A stretch of DNA of 31,288 nt. It comes from an uncultured Pseudomonas sp. Its GTDB lineage: Bacteria; Pseudomonadota; Gammaproteobacteria; Pseudomonadales; Pseudomonadaceae. Below the pieces are notes generated by a model that was given only the letters and a program-made list of their open reading frames with translations, was not told the DNA's origin and searched no databases. The position numbers and the translations under genes are program-made. Where the stretch lies: positions 1 through 31,288 of the forward strand of contig CAMPJN010000003.1 of NCBI GenBank assembly GCA_946886875.1, read 5' to 3'. Numbering within the stretch: the first letter of the stretch is position 1; every line of letters starts with the position of its first letter. Shown here one piece after another: positions 7,461 to 15,758 of this stretch.

Positions 7461-7905
7461 AGATGTTACTCCGCAAATAATCGGATCGTTACGGGGGCAA
7501 ACTGCGTCCGCCGACTATAACAGCTAGCGGGTGGTCCATTGCAATGAGCTCTTCGCTTGGCATGCAAAAGCTGTTTTTGTATATAAGACTTTATTCCTAG
7601 GTGCGGCCACGTATTGACCAGTTGATTAGCAAGTTGATAGCGTTTGGTAATTTTCTGGTGTGCCAACAAAATCTATAAAACGGATAATAAATGCCTTCCC
7701 AAGAAACTTGGCCATCTACGCCTCTAGGATTCTGTTTTTAATCAATAGGCTGCGGAGGCGGGTGGGATTCCATTGCGGTCGTTAATTTAACTTTCATATG
7801 GAATGTTGCTGTTACGCCGAAACCTGGCAAGTCTCCATGCGACCTCAAACCTCTATGTTAGAGCCCTGCCACGGGTGATAGTGTTCGAGCCGCGAGCGAT
7901 AATTC
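7461..7905. other. Intergenic region between egtBD and gspC
   Basis: 445 relatively AT-rich bases with no convincing gene. It follows the stop of the fused ergothioneine gene and precedes gspC, both on the minus strand. A possible gspC promoter on the minus strand has TATAGT at 7515-7520 with TTGCAA 19 bases upstream (weak). I see no clear terminator for the upstream gene. Confidence 0.45.
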
Positions 7906-10065
7906 TCAACTCTCCAGCACAAACAAACCAACCTGCGGCGCCGGGCTGAGCCAGTAGCGGCCCAGTTGCCAGCCGGCCTCGGCGGCGAGTTGGCTGATGG
8001 ATTCGACGCTGTATTTGTGCGAGCACTCGGTGTGCAGGCGTTCGCCGCGCTCGAAGGTGAAGCGCTGGCCGGCTGCTCGTACTTCCTGGTCGCGACCGCT
8101 GACCAGATACATCTCCATGCAGTTTTCCTCGGGGTTCCACTGCGCCAGATGGTCGAAGGCGTCTATGTCGAAATCGCCCTGCAATTCCCGATTGATACGC
8201 ACCAGCAGGTTCTTGTTGAAGCGCGCGGTAATGCCGTCGGCATCGTCGTAGGCGGCTTCCAGGGTGGCGATGTCCTTGAGCATATCCACGCCGACGATAA
8301 AGCGCGCCTGCGGGCCGAGAAAGGCACGAACCGAACGCAGGAATTTCACCGCCTCGGACTGACTGAAATTCCCCAGGGTCGAGCCGGGAAAGAAGCCCAC
8401 CCGGGTCTGCGCCTCGGTCGTCAGGCACAGCTGTGACAGTTGGCTGAAGTCGGCCACTTGTGGGTCGATTTGCAGCTGCGGGTAATCGCGACGCAATTGC
8501 TCGGCGGCCTTGCGCAGGGCCGTTGCGCTGATATCGATGGGCAGGTAGGCGGCGAGCTGCGGCGCGGCATCGAGCAGCAGGCGGGTCTTTTCGCTGGCGC
8601 CGCTGCCGAACTCGATCAGTGCGGCAGCGGCGGGAATTTGCGCGGATAACAATGGCGCGATCAGCCTCAGCAGCTCGGTCTCGGCGCGGGTCGGGTAGTA
8701 CTCCGGGGTGCGGCAGATGGCTTCGAACAGCTCCGAGCCGGTGGCGTCGTAGAAGTACTTCGGCGCCAGGCGTTTCTGCGGCGCGGACAGACCGGCGATC
8801 AGATCGCGGGCGAATTCCTCGTTGGCCGTTCCGCCCCGTTCGGCAAGCGCCGCAGCGCCGGCTGTCGCAGCGTTGGCCGCCACAGCATTGGCTGCCACAG
8901 CATCACGCGCCAGACGCAGGCCGGAGAACATCCAGCGCTGCGCCGGGTAGAAGAAGTTGCGGTAGCTCGGGCGTACATGCCCTACGGGGGTGATGCTGGC
9001 GCCGCCGCGCAACACCATCTGGCTGACCATGAACTTGCCGTTGTATTCGCCGATGGCATTGGCCGCTGGGCGAAACCCCGGATAGGCGGCATAGGCGCTC
9101 TGGGTCCATTGCCAGGCGACATCGTCGACCTGTTCGAGCAAGCCATTGCTGGCGGCCTGTTCCCATTCCGCCTCGGTCGGCAGGCGCGCGTCGGCCCAGG
9201 CGGCGTAGGCCGCGGCCTCGTAGTAGCTGATATGAGTCACGGGCGCATCCAGCACCAAGGGTTGCAGGCCGCGCAGGCTCATCGCCTGCCAGTTGCCATC
9301 GACTTGCTGCCAGTACAGCGGCGCCTGCCATTGCTCGGCCTGACTCAGCGCCCAACCGTCGGCCAGCCACAGCTCGGCGCGGCTGTAGCCGCCTGCTTCG
9401 ATAAAGGCCAGCCATTCGCTGTTGCTCACCAGACGGTCGCTGATCTCGTATGGCTGCAGATAGCAGCTGTGTCGCGGGCCTTCGTTGTCGAAGGCGAAGC
9501 CCTCGCCGCTATGGCCCAGTTCGATCAAACCGCCCGGCATTGGGACGAAACGTCCACGGCGACCGCCGCAGTCCGCCGGCCAGCGCTCCGCATACACGGG
9601 TTTGAGCGGCGACAGGCTGAACAGGTGCAGCAGATCCATCAACAACAGCTCCTGATGCTGCTGCTCGTGGGCCAGGCCCAACTCCACCCGCGCCGCCTGC
9701 TCGGCACTCAGCGGCGCTTGCAGCAGCCGGCTCATATGGGCATCGACGTGGGCGCGATAGGCCAGCACCCTGGCCAATGGCGGGCGCGTCAGTAAGCCGC
9801 GCTGCGGGCGCGGTTGGCGCGGGCCGAGGGCTTCGTAGTAGGAGTTGAACAGGTAGGCGAAGGCGGGATCGAACGGGCGGTAATCCGCTGCATGCTCGGC
9901 CAGTAGAAAGGTCTCGAAGAACCAACTGGTATGGGCCAGGTGCCATTTGACCGGGCTGGCGTCGGGCATCGACTGCACGACCATATCCTCTTCGCTGAGC
10001 GGCGCGATCAGTGTCGCGGTGTGGCGGCGAACCTGCAGATAACGATCCAATAGCGTGCTGTTCAT
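7906..10065 (-). CDS. egtB/egtD: Fused ergothioneine biosynthesis enzyme EgtB-EgtD
   Basis: A continuous 719-residue frame joining two enzymes normally made as separate proteins. Residues 1-388 are EgtB, the iron-dependent sulfoxide synthase: a DinB_2 domain with PVKWHLAHTSWFFETFL (His45) and AHEQQHQELLLMD (His133, His137) as the likely three-His iron site, then a formylglycine-enzyme-like domain ending VLRGGASITPVGHVRPSYRNFF and SGLRLARD. Residues about 415-719 are EgtD, the SAM-dependent histidine trimethylase: RLAPKYFYDATGSELFEAI, TPEYYPTRAE, SAM-binding IEFGSGASEKT (484-494) and FFPGSTLGNFS (559-569). An Ala-rich linker (about 389-414) joins them. Together they would convert His to hercynine and then to its cysteine sulfoxide. 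egtA, egtC and egtE are not in the window. Ovothiol synthase OvoA has a similar layout but a different methyltransferase, so I prefer Egt. Confidence 0.93.
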   Translation of the reverse strand: MNSTLLDRYLQVRRHTATLIAPLSEEDMVVQSMPDASPVKWHLAHTSWFFETFLLAEHAADYRPFDPAFAYLFNSYYEALGPRQPRPQRGLLTRPPLARVLAYRAHVDAHMSRLLQAPLSAEQAARVELGLAHEQQHQELLLMDLLHLFSLSPLKPVYAERWPADCGGRRGRFVPMPGGLIELGHSGEGFAFDNEGPRHSCYLQPYEISDRLVSNSEWLAFIEAGGYSRAELWLADGWALSQAEQWQAPLYWQQVDGNWQAMSLRGLQPLVLDAPVTHISYYEAAAYAAWADARLPTEAEWEQAASNGLLEQVDDVAWQWTQSAYAAYPGFRPAANAIGEYNGKFMVSQMVLRGGASITPVGHVRPSYRNFFYPAQRWMFSGLRLARDAVAANAVAANAATAGAAALAERGGTANEEFARDLIAGLSAPQKRLAPKYFYDATGSELFEAICRTPEYYPTRAETELLRLIAPLLSAQIPAAAALIEFGSGASEKTRLLLDAAPQLAAYLPIDISATALRKAAEQLRRDYPQLQIDPQVADFSQLSQLCLTTEAQTRVGFFPGSTLGNFSQSEAVKFLRSVRAFLGPQARFIVGVDMLKDIATLEAAYDDADGITARFNKNLLVRINRELQGDFDIDAFDHLAQWNPEENCMEMYLVSGRDQEVRAAGQRFTFERGERLHTECSHKYSVESISQLAAEAGWQLGRYWLSPAPQVGLFVLES
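8873..8902. repeat. 15-bp tandem repeat in the EgtB-EgtD linker
   Basis: TTGGCCGCCACAGCA (8873-8887) and TTGGCTGCCACAGCA (8888-8902) match at 14 of 15 bases. On the coding strand they encode a repeated Ala-Val-Ala-Ala-Asn unit in the linker. Being a multiple of three, copy-number change would lengthen or shorten the linker without breaking the frame. Confidence 0.8.
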
Positions 10066-10089
10066 CGGTCTTTTCTCTCGAGGTCTTTC

Positions 10090-10111
10090 GAGGAGCCGGG
10101 TAGGGCTCCTC
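10090..10111. terminator. Short hairpin between the MFS gene and egtBD
   Basis: GAGGAGCC (10090-10097) and GGCTCCTC (10104-10111) form an 8-bp GC-rich stem with a 6-base loop. On the minus strand it follows the MFS gene and precedes the egtBD start. It lacks a T-run, so it may be a weak terminator or a 5' leader hairpin. Confidence 0.35.
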
Positions 10112-10226
10112 TCGAAGCCCAGCGCATTAGGTCTGAGAGCCGGGGCGAGAAGAAAGTTCGAGTGAATGTCGATCAGGCAGGATTCGGCCGATCCGCAGCG
10201 GGTGTTTGCTCCCTGCTGGTTACCCG

Positions 10227-11669
10227 TTACGAAGCCTCGGCGCTGAGCGACGCGCGCAGCGCCCGGGCATGGCTGGCAAGCGCGATGACCAGAGCGGCGG
10301 CGACCAGCGCAGAGGCGACGGCGAAGGTGATGCGCATGCCATGAGCGACGGCCTCGGGCTGCGCCGTGCCGATATCGAGCGTCGCCGAGGCGAGCACGAA
10401 CACCGCACCCATCGCGGATGCGCCGGTGATCAGGCCGAGATTGCGCGACAGACTGAGCGTGGCGGCAATCACCCCGCGCCGATCCGCCTGCACATCGCGC
10501 ATCACGGCGGTGTTGTTGGCCGCCTGGAACAGCTGATAACCGGGCGTCAGCACGGCGATGGCGACTATGTAACCGGCAACGCCAAAACCATGGGTCAACA
10601 GCGCCAGTGCAAGCGAACCCAGCACCATGGCGCCAAGCCCCGCAACGACCATCGAGGGCGCGCCCCAGCGGTCGACGGTACGGCCAGCGAGAACGCCGCT
10701 GAGCGCTGAGATAAGCGGGCCGATCGACATGACCATGCCAACCATCGCGGCATCCAGCCCGAGCGCAAGCGCGAGATAGAAAGGCCCGACCACCAGCGTC
10801 GCCATCATCACCGTCGACACCAGCGCGTTCATCGCCAGGCTGCCGCGCAGCAGCGGCTCGCGAAATAGCGCCAGGGGCAGCAAGGGCGCTGCGACACGTT
10901 TTTCGGCCAGCACCAAGAGCCCGCCGCCGAGCAACGCCGCCACCAGCAGGGCCAGATTCAGCGAACCGAAACTGCCGCGGCCCAGGGTCATTGCCAGAGC
11001 ATAGGCCGCCAGCGTCAATGCCAGCAGCAGAGTGCCCACCACGTCGAAACCGCCATGATCGGCGTTCGGCGCTTGCTGGTCGGCAGGCAAATAGCGCTTG
11101 GCGAGTAGCAGCGTCAGCACCCCTATAGGCACGGTAATCAGGAAGATCGAGCGCCAGCCGAGGCCGTCGATCAGCATGCCGCCGAGCGATGGCCCCAGCG
11201 CCGTGCCGATCGCCGACATGCTGCCGAGCAAGCCCATGGCGCTACCGATTTTGGCTTTGGCCACGGTGTCGCCGACAAAAGCCATGGTCAGCGCCATCAT
11301 GATCGCCGCGCCCAGACCCTGCAGCGCTCGCGCGGAGATCAGCAGCCCGAGCGAAGGCGCGAAGCCGCAGAGGGCCGAGGCCAGGGTGAACAAGCCGATC
11401 CCGGCCAATAACAGGCGCCGCCGCCCGGCGATATCGCCGAGCCGCCCGACGCTGACGATCAGCGTGGTGATGGCCAGCAGGTAGGCGAGAACCACCCACT
11501 GCACCGCCTGGAAGGATGCGCCGAACGCCAATGCCAGGGTTGGCAAGCCGACATTGGCGATGCTGACGCCGAGCGAGGGCAGCAACATGGCCAGGGCAAG
11601 GCTGGCGAGTGCCCAGCGCGCCGAAGGTGCCGGTGTCGCGTCGGCCGCTTGTGTAAGTAGTGGTTTCAT
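10227..11669 (-). CDS. MFS drug-efflux-type transporter (DHA2, 14 membrane segments)
   Basis: A 480-residue inner-membrane antiporter of the EmrB/QacA-like DHA2 family. Seen: a first helix with LPSLGVSIANVGLPTLALAF, the loop 2-3 motif GRLGDIAGRRRLLLAG, helix 4 ARALQGLGAAIMMALT, and the helix 5 motif C-like stretch GSMSAIGTALGPSLGGML, then further helices to about 14. Substrates are likely small toxic or hydrophobic compounds. Two adjacent ATGs exist; I use the second (11669) because AGGAGG is only one base from the first and four from this one. It is divergent from a LysR gene 142 bases away, with a palindrome at 11716-11729 between them, so the LysR protein probably controls it. Confidence 0.9.
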   Translation of the reverse strand: MKPLLTQAADATPAPSARWALASLALAMLLPSLGVSIANVGLPTLALAFGASFQAVQWVVLAYLLAITTLIVSVGRLGDIAGRRRLLLAGIGLFTLASALCGFAPSLGLLISARALQGLGAAIMMALTMAFVGDTVAKAKIGSAMGLLGSMSAIGTALGPSLGGMLIDGLGWRSIFLITVPIGVLTLLLAKRYLPADQQAPNADHGGFDVVGTLLLALTLAAYALAMTLGRGSFGSLNLALLVAALLGGGLLVLAEKRVAAPLLPLALFREPLLRGSLAMNALVSTVMMATLVVGPFYLALALGLDAAMVGMVMSIGPLISALSGVLAGRTVDRWGAPSMVVAGLGAMVLGSLALALLTHGFGVAGYIVAIAVLTPGYQLFQAANNTAVMRDVQADRRGVIAATLSLSRNLGLITGASAMGAVFVLASATLDIGTAQPEAVAHGMRITFAVASALVAAALVIALASHARALRASLSAEAS

Positions 11670-11715
11670 CATGCCTCCTGATGCTGGCGACTCCGACGTG
11701 GAGTTGTCGAAAATC

Positions 11716-11729
11716 TACGCCTGGGCGTA
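11716..11729. promoter_or_regulatory. Palindrome TACGCC-TG-GGCGTA, likely LysR operator
   Basis: A perfect 6+6 palindrome with a 2-base centre in the intergenic space between the divergent MFS and LysR genes, and a further ACTACGCC half-site just downstream at 11787-11794. LysR regulators bind interrupted dyads of this size between themselves and their target gene. Confidence 0.5.
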
Positions 11730-11811
11730 ATCTGGCGGAAGACGCATGATTTGCACGTTATTCGTGCGTTTGACGCCATGTCAGAACTACGCCTTACCAG
11801 GGAAGCAATGC

Positions 11812-12702
11812 ATGTCCATGCCCGATCTGAACTTGCTGGTTACCCTCGACGTGCTGCTCGCGGAAGGCAGCGTGGCGCGCGCCGCCAAGCGCTTGCGGCT
11901 TAGCCCGTCGGCGATGAGTCGGGCACTGGCGCGCTTGCGCGAAACCACCGGCGATCCGCTGTTGGTCCGGGCCGGGCGCGGGCTGGTGGCCACCCCGCGG
12001 GCGCTGGAGTTGCGCGAGCGGGTCGCGCAACTGGTGCAGGACGCCGAAGCGGTACTGCGCCCGACGCAGTTGCTCGACCTCGACCAGTTGGACCGCACCT
12101 TTACCTTGCGCAGCAGCGAAGGCTTCGTCGAGAACTTCGGGCCGGCGCTGCTGGCCCGCGTCGGCGCGCAAGCGCCCGGGGTGCGGCTGCGTTTTATGCA
12201 GAAGCCGGACAAGGACAGCACGCCGCTGCGCGATGGCAGTGTGGATCTGGAAACCGGCGTGGTCGGTAAGGAGGCCAGCCCGGAGCTGCGCACCCAGGCG
12301 CTGTTCCGCGACCGTTTCATCGGCGTGGTGCGCCAGGGGCACCCGCTGAGCCAGGGCGAGATCACCGCCGCCCGCTATGCGGCTGGCGAGCATATCTATG
12401 TGTCCCGGCGCGGCCACGACAAGGGGCCGATTGATGAGGCGCTGAAGTCGCTCGGGTTGGCGCGAAGGGTGACGACCATGGTCGCGGGGTTTTCCACCGC
12501 CTTGGCCCTGACCCGCGCCACCGACCTGATCGTCAGCGTTCCCGAGCGGCACACCGCCAGCCTGCGCGCCGACATGCACAGCTTTGCTTTGCCGCTGACC
12601 CTGCCAGCGTTCACCGTCGCCATGCTCTGGCATCCACGCATGGACGCCGACCCCGCGCACCGCTGGTTGCGCGCTTGCCTGCGCGAAGTCTGCGCGGAAT
12701 GA
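11812..12702 (+). CDS. LysR family transcriptional regulator, divergent from MFS gene
   Basis: A 296-residue LysR-type regulator. The N-terminal winged helix-turn-helix is clear (MPDLNLLVTLDVLLAEGSVARAAKRLRLSPSAMSRALARLRE, residues 3-44), followed by the linker helix and a periplasmic-binding-protein-like effector domain (about 90-296). The start is ATG 11812, six bases after AGGGAAG; an earlier in-frame ATG (11746) would add an unconserved 22-residue tail. The opening MPDLNLL and the overall form resemble LysR proteins that control neighbouring MFS efflux genes. It is convergent with the solute-binding protein gene, with an inverted repeat between. Confidence 0.93.
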   Translation: MSMPDLNLLVTLDVLLAEGSVARAAKRLRLSPSAMSRALARLRETTGDPLLVRAGRGLVATPRALELRERVAQLVQDAEAVLRPTQLLDLDQLDRTFTLRSSEGFVENFGPALLARVGAQAPGVRLRFMQKPDKDSTPLRDGSVDLETGVVGKEASPELRTQALFRDRFIGVVRQGHPLSQGEITAARYAAGEHIYVSRRGHDKGPIDEALKSLGLARRVTTMVAGFSTALALTRATDLIVSVPERHTASLRADMHSFALPLTLPAFTVAMLWHPRMDADPAHRWLRACLREVCAE

Positions 12703-12720
12703 CAGCCGTAACCTGTGGAA

Positions 12721-12770
12721 GGCGCTTTAGCGGCGAGCTTTTTAGCGGTGGCAATCGCGGCTAAAGCCCC
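12721..12770. repeat. Imperfect inverted repeat between convergent genes (REP-like)
   Basis: GGCGCTTTAGCGGCGA (12721-12736) and TCGCGGCTAAAGCCCC (12755-12770) are inverted copies matching at 14 of 16 bases with an 18-base spacer. GGGCTTTAGCCGCGA-type palindromes are common extragenic elements of pseudomonads. Placed after the LysR stop and before the convergent stop at 12809, it may also serve as a bidirectional terminator. Confidence 0.6.
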
Positions 12771-12808
12771 TGCCACGGCCCGCGAGCTACGACGGTATCG
12801 GGCCGCGC

Positions 12809-13564
12809 CTAATCCCTGATCGACTCCGGCGGCGCGATGTCAGGCAGCCACTGTTTATGCAGGCGGGCGAGGCTGCCGTCGTTTCGCATATCGTCCAGCG
12901 CGGCTTGCCAGCGCTGGACCAGGCGCGCATCGGTCTGCAGGGAGAAGACGATATAACTGCTGCTGTGCATAAAGCTGAAGTGGCGTTCGAGGTCCGCCAT
13001 CGAACCATTCAGTTCGGCCATCAGGCTAGGCAGCAATTGGTCTTCGTAAACCATCAAGGGGATCCGCCCGTAGAGCACCATTTCCAGCATATGATGCGGT
13101 TTGGAAACCAGGTGCAGATTGCTGAAGCCCTTGCCTTCAAGGAACTGCTGCGAATACCAGTCGCGCGGCACGCCGATCATTGCCGCGCGCCGGGCGTCGT
13201 CCAGGCTGTCGATATGTAAGCCGCTGCCGCGCCTAGCGTAGAAGCTGGTGGTGGTCGACAGCAGCGGGCCGACCCATTGAAACAGCGCCTCGCGCTCGGG
13301 CGTGCGCACGGTGACGAACAGGCCGACATTGGCAGCGCTTTGCGCGCGCATATAGCCGCGCGCCCAGGGCACCACCTGAATGCTGCCGCTGTCCCCGGTT
13401 CGCTTTAGCAACTCACGCACCGCCGCGACCGAGAGGCCATCGAGTTGCCCGTCGCGGCTGAAGTTGAGCGGCGGGTTTTCCTCGGTATACAGCTGCAGTT
13501 CGGTCGCTGCCGCCCAGGAGCTGAACGCCAGTACAGCTAGCAGCCGCAATAATCCGAGAGCCAT
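12809..13564 (-). CDS. Periplasmic solute-binding protein (SBP_bac_3 type)
   Basis: A 251-residue protein with a signal peptide MALGLLRLLAVLAFSSWAAA and then an amino-acid-binding-protein-like domain: TELQLYTEENPPLNFSRDGQLDGLSVAAVRELL, VVPWARGYMRAQ, and a C-terminal DDMRNDGSLARLHKQWLPD typical of family 3 solute-binding proteins. The start ATG 13564 is chosen because the signal peptide begins there; the frame continues far upstream without recognisable protein features. No ABC permease or ATPase gene is adjacent, so it is either an orphan binding protein or a stand-alone sensor-like protein, both common in pseudomonads. Ligand unknown; a polar amino acid is the family default. Confidence 0.85.
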   Translation of the reverse strand: MALGLLRLLAVLAFSSWAAATELQLYTEENPPLNFSRDGQLDGLSVAAVRELLKRTGDSGSIQVVPWARGYMRAQSAANVGLFVTVRTPEREALFQWVGPLLSTTTSFYARRGSGLHIDSLDDARRAAMIGVPRDWYSQQFLEGKGFSNLHLVSKPHHMLEMVLYGRIPLMVYEDQLLPSLMAELNGSMADLERHFSFMHSSSYIVFSLQTDARLVQRWQAALDDMRNDGSLARLHKQWLPDIAPPESIRD

Positions 13565-13676
13565 GCTCACAACCCGGTCCGCCTTCGATCGATCTAATGG
13601 CCTTGAGTGTAGCCGACCGAGCTGGTGCACTTCTTTCCGATCCCGGCCATTGGCTATCGCGATCGTCATGCTCCGG

Positions 13677-14663
13677 TCATAGCGTGCGCGATTGCACCGC
13701 TGGCTGCTCCGCTGCCGCAACGCCAAGCGGCACCGTGCCAAGCGACTGCCGAACGGGCGCGGCATTGCGCCAGGACACCAGCAACACACCCGCCAGCACC
13801 AAGCCAGCACCGGCCAACTGGGTCAAGGACACCGGCTCTGCGAGCAGCAACCAGCCGAAGAAAATCGTCAGTATCGGGCCCAGCGTGCCAATCAGAACGG
13901 TACGCGCCGCGCCTATATGACGAACCGCCGCCGTCTGCCAGAACACCGGCAAAACCGTTGAGAACAACGCCATAGCTGCGCCGTATGCATAGATCGGTAG
14001 CGGCTGGATCAACGCGGAAAAAGGCTGGGTGGCGACGAAATGCAGCTGAGTGGCGAGGGTGGAAACCATGATCGCCAAGGCCGCGAAACGGATGGTGCCG
14101 ACGCGATGGATAGCGATCTCCGCCCCAGCGCTATAGAGCGCATAGGACACCGCCGAGGCGAAGACGAAGGCCGCGCCGATCAGCACCGCGTCGATGTCGC
14201 TCGCCACCTGCAAATCATGGGCGAAGGCCAGACCAATGCCGGCATAGGACAGCAACAGCGCACCCATTTGCCGGCGCTGCAAACGCTTACCCATAAACAG
14301 CACGCCGATCAGCACGGTAATGGTCGGGTAGGTGAACAGGATCAAGCGCTCGAGCGCGGCTGAAATGTACTGCAGGCCGATAAAGTCGAGAATGCTCGCG
14401 CCGTAATAGCCGAGCAGGCCAAGCGCGACCAGCAAGCCCCAATCCTTGCGCGCAAGCGGCGGTGCGGTGCGCAGCAGCGAAAGGCTGATCCACAGCACCA
14501 CTGGCAAGGCGAAGGTCATGCGCAGGGTCAGCAGCGTGACCGCATCCACCGGCGCGGCGGCATAGGCCAACTTGACGAAAATCGCCTTGAAGGAAAAACC
14601 AAAGGCAGCAAGGATCGCCAGCGCGATGCCGACGCGTTCGGCTGACCAGGTTTTCCAGGGCAT
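13677..14663 (-). CDS. EamA/DMT family transporter
   Basis: A 328-residue inner-membrane protein with ten predicted helices formed by two EamA repeats, the drug/metabolite transporter fold. Seen: helix 1 VGIALAILAAFGFSFKAIFVKLAY, a first repeat ending near IGLAFAHDL (about residue 155), and a second ending in GPILTIFFGWLLLAEPVSLTQLAGAGLVLAGVLLVS, the usual signature of the second repeat. EamA proteins export amino acids, metabolites or nucleobases. The start is ATG 14663 (MPWKTWSAERVG); the ribosome binding site (GGGA) is distant. It is divergent from a LysR gene, its probable regulator. Confidence 0.88.
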   Translation of the reverse strand: MPWKTWSAERVGIALAILAAFGFSFKAIFVKLAYAAAPVDAVTLLTLRMTFALPVVLWISLSLLRTAPPLARKDWGLLVALGLLGYYGASILDFIGLQYISAALERLILFTYPTITVLIGVLFMGKRLQRRQMGALLLSYAGIGLAFAHDLQVASDIDAVLIGAAFVFASAVSYALYSAGAEIAIHRVGTIRFAALAIMVSTLATQLHFVATQPFSALIQPLPIYAYGAAMALFSTVLPVFWQTAAVRHIGAARTVLIGTLGPILTIFFGWLLLAEPVSLTQLAGAGLVLAGVLLVSWRNAAPVRQSLGTVPLGVAAAEQPAVQSRTL

Positions 14664-14690
14664 GGCAGTTAATTCCCAAGAGTTGTGTTG

Positions 14691-14754
14691 ATCCGAATGA
14701 TGACGGGTGTATAACCGCTGTGAAATTGGCTTTCTCGCAACTGATCGTTCGGAT
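14691..14754. promoter_or_regulatory. Widely spaced inverted repeat between the DMT and LysR genes
   Basis: ATCCGAATGAT (14691-14701) and ATCGTTCGGAT (14744-14754) are inverted copies matching at 10 of 11 bases, 42 bases apart, in the 103-base divergent promoter region. LysR tetramers commonly bind two such separated sites and bend the DNA between them. Confidence 0.4.
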
Positions 14755-14766
14755 TCAACCAACCCT

Positions 14767-15657
14767 ATGAGCTACGACCTGACCGACCTGCGCCTCTTCG
14801 TCGCGATTGCCGACGCCAGGAACCTGACCCGCGGCGCCGAGCGCGTGCATCTGGCGCCGTCCTCGGCCAGCCATCGTATGCGCTCGCTGGAAGAATCGAT
14901 GGGCACGCCGCTGCTGATCCGCGAACCCCGCGGCATCAGCCTGACCCGTGCCGGCGATGCACTGTTGCGCCACGCGCGCCAGGTACTTGCCCAGCTCGAA
15001 CAGATGCATGCCGACCTCACGCCTTACGCAAAAGGCGTGCGCGGTCATGTCAGCCTGTGGGCCAACACCCATGCCACCCATGCCTTTCTGCCGGACAGCC
15101 TGTCGAGCTTCTTGCGCCGCCACCCGCAAGTCACCATCACTCTGGAGGAGCACACCAGCCCCGAAGTGGTGTTGGCCGTTGCCCGCGGCGAAGTCGATGT
15201 CGGCGTGGTGGCGGACACGGTCGAAGGCGCCGAAGTCGAACTGATCCCCTATCGCGCGGACCGGCTGGTGCTGATCGCCCCCAGCGATCACCCGATCGCC
15301 CAGCGGCCCAGCGCGCTTTTTGCCGAGGTGCTGGATTACCCCTTCGTGATGCTGCACGCGGGCTCGGCCATTCACACCTTCACCATGAACGCCGCGGCCG
15401 CGCTCGGCCGGCATCTACAGGTGCGGATTCAGGTGCGCAGCTTCGAGGCGGTATGCCGCATGGTCAGCGCCGGCGTCGGCCTCGGGCTGGTGCCGCGCAA
15501 CGCCTTGACCGAACGCGCGCCGCTCGCCGTGGTCGAGTTGCAAGAGCCCTGGGCCCGGCGCGATTTGAAAGTCTGCATACGCAAACGGGAGGCGCTGTCC
15601 GGGTTCGCCGCCGATCTGGTCGCCTGCCTGATTGACGGCGATGAGGACAGGGGATAG
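14767..15657 (+). CDS. LysR family transcriptional regulator, divergent from DMT transporter
   Basis: A 296-residue LysR-type regulator: N-terminal helix-turn-helix (DLTDLRLFVAIADARNLTRGAERVHLAPSSASHRMRSLEE, about residues 4-43), linker helix, and an effector-binding domain with VRGHVSLWANTHATHAFLPDSLSSFL and AVCRMVSAGVGLGLVPRNAL. The ATG at 14767 is chosen because the domain starts right after it, although no good ribosome binding site is visible. It probably controls the divergent EamA transporter. Nothing in the sequence identifies the effector. Confidence 0.92.
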   Translation: MSYDLTDLRLFVAIADARNLTRGAERVHLAPSSASHRMRSLEESMGTPLLIREPRGISLTRAGDALLRHARQVLAQLEQMHADLTPYAKGVRGHVSLWANTHATHAFLPDSLSSFLRRHPQVTITLEEHTSPEVVLAVARGEVDVGVVADTVEGAEVELIPYRADRLVLIAPSDHPIAQRPSALFAEVLDYPFVMLHAGSAIHTFTMNAAAALGRHLQVRIQVRSFEAVCRMVSAGVGLGLVPRNALTERAPLAVVELQEPWARRDLKVCIRKREALSGFAADLVACLIDGDEDRG

Positions 15658-15758
15658 ATCGGGATTGGCTGACGGCATGCTCGGAAAGACTGGCATATCT
15701 TTTACCGGCGCCCGGCGGGGCTAACCTTCAGGCCATCTGCTTTTAGAGGAGACGCAGC

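Noticed and set aside
7906..10065. OvoA (ovothiol synthase) as identity of the fused enzyme
   Set aside because: The C-terminal half has EgtD motifs (KYFYDATGSELFEAI, EYYPTRAE), not the methyltransferase found in OvoA.
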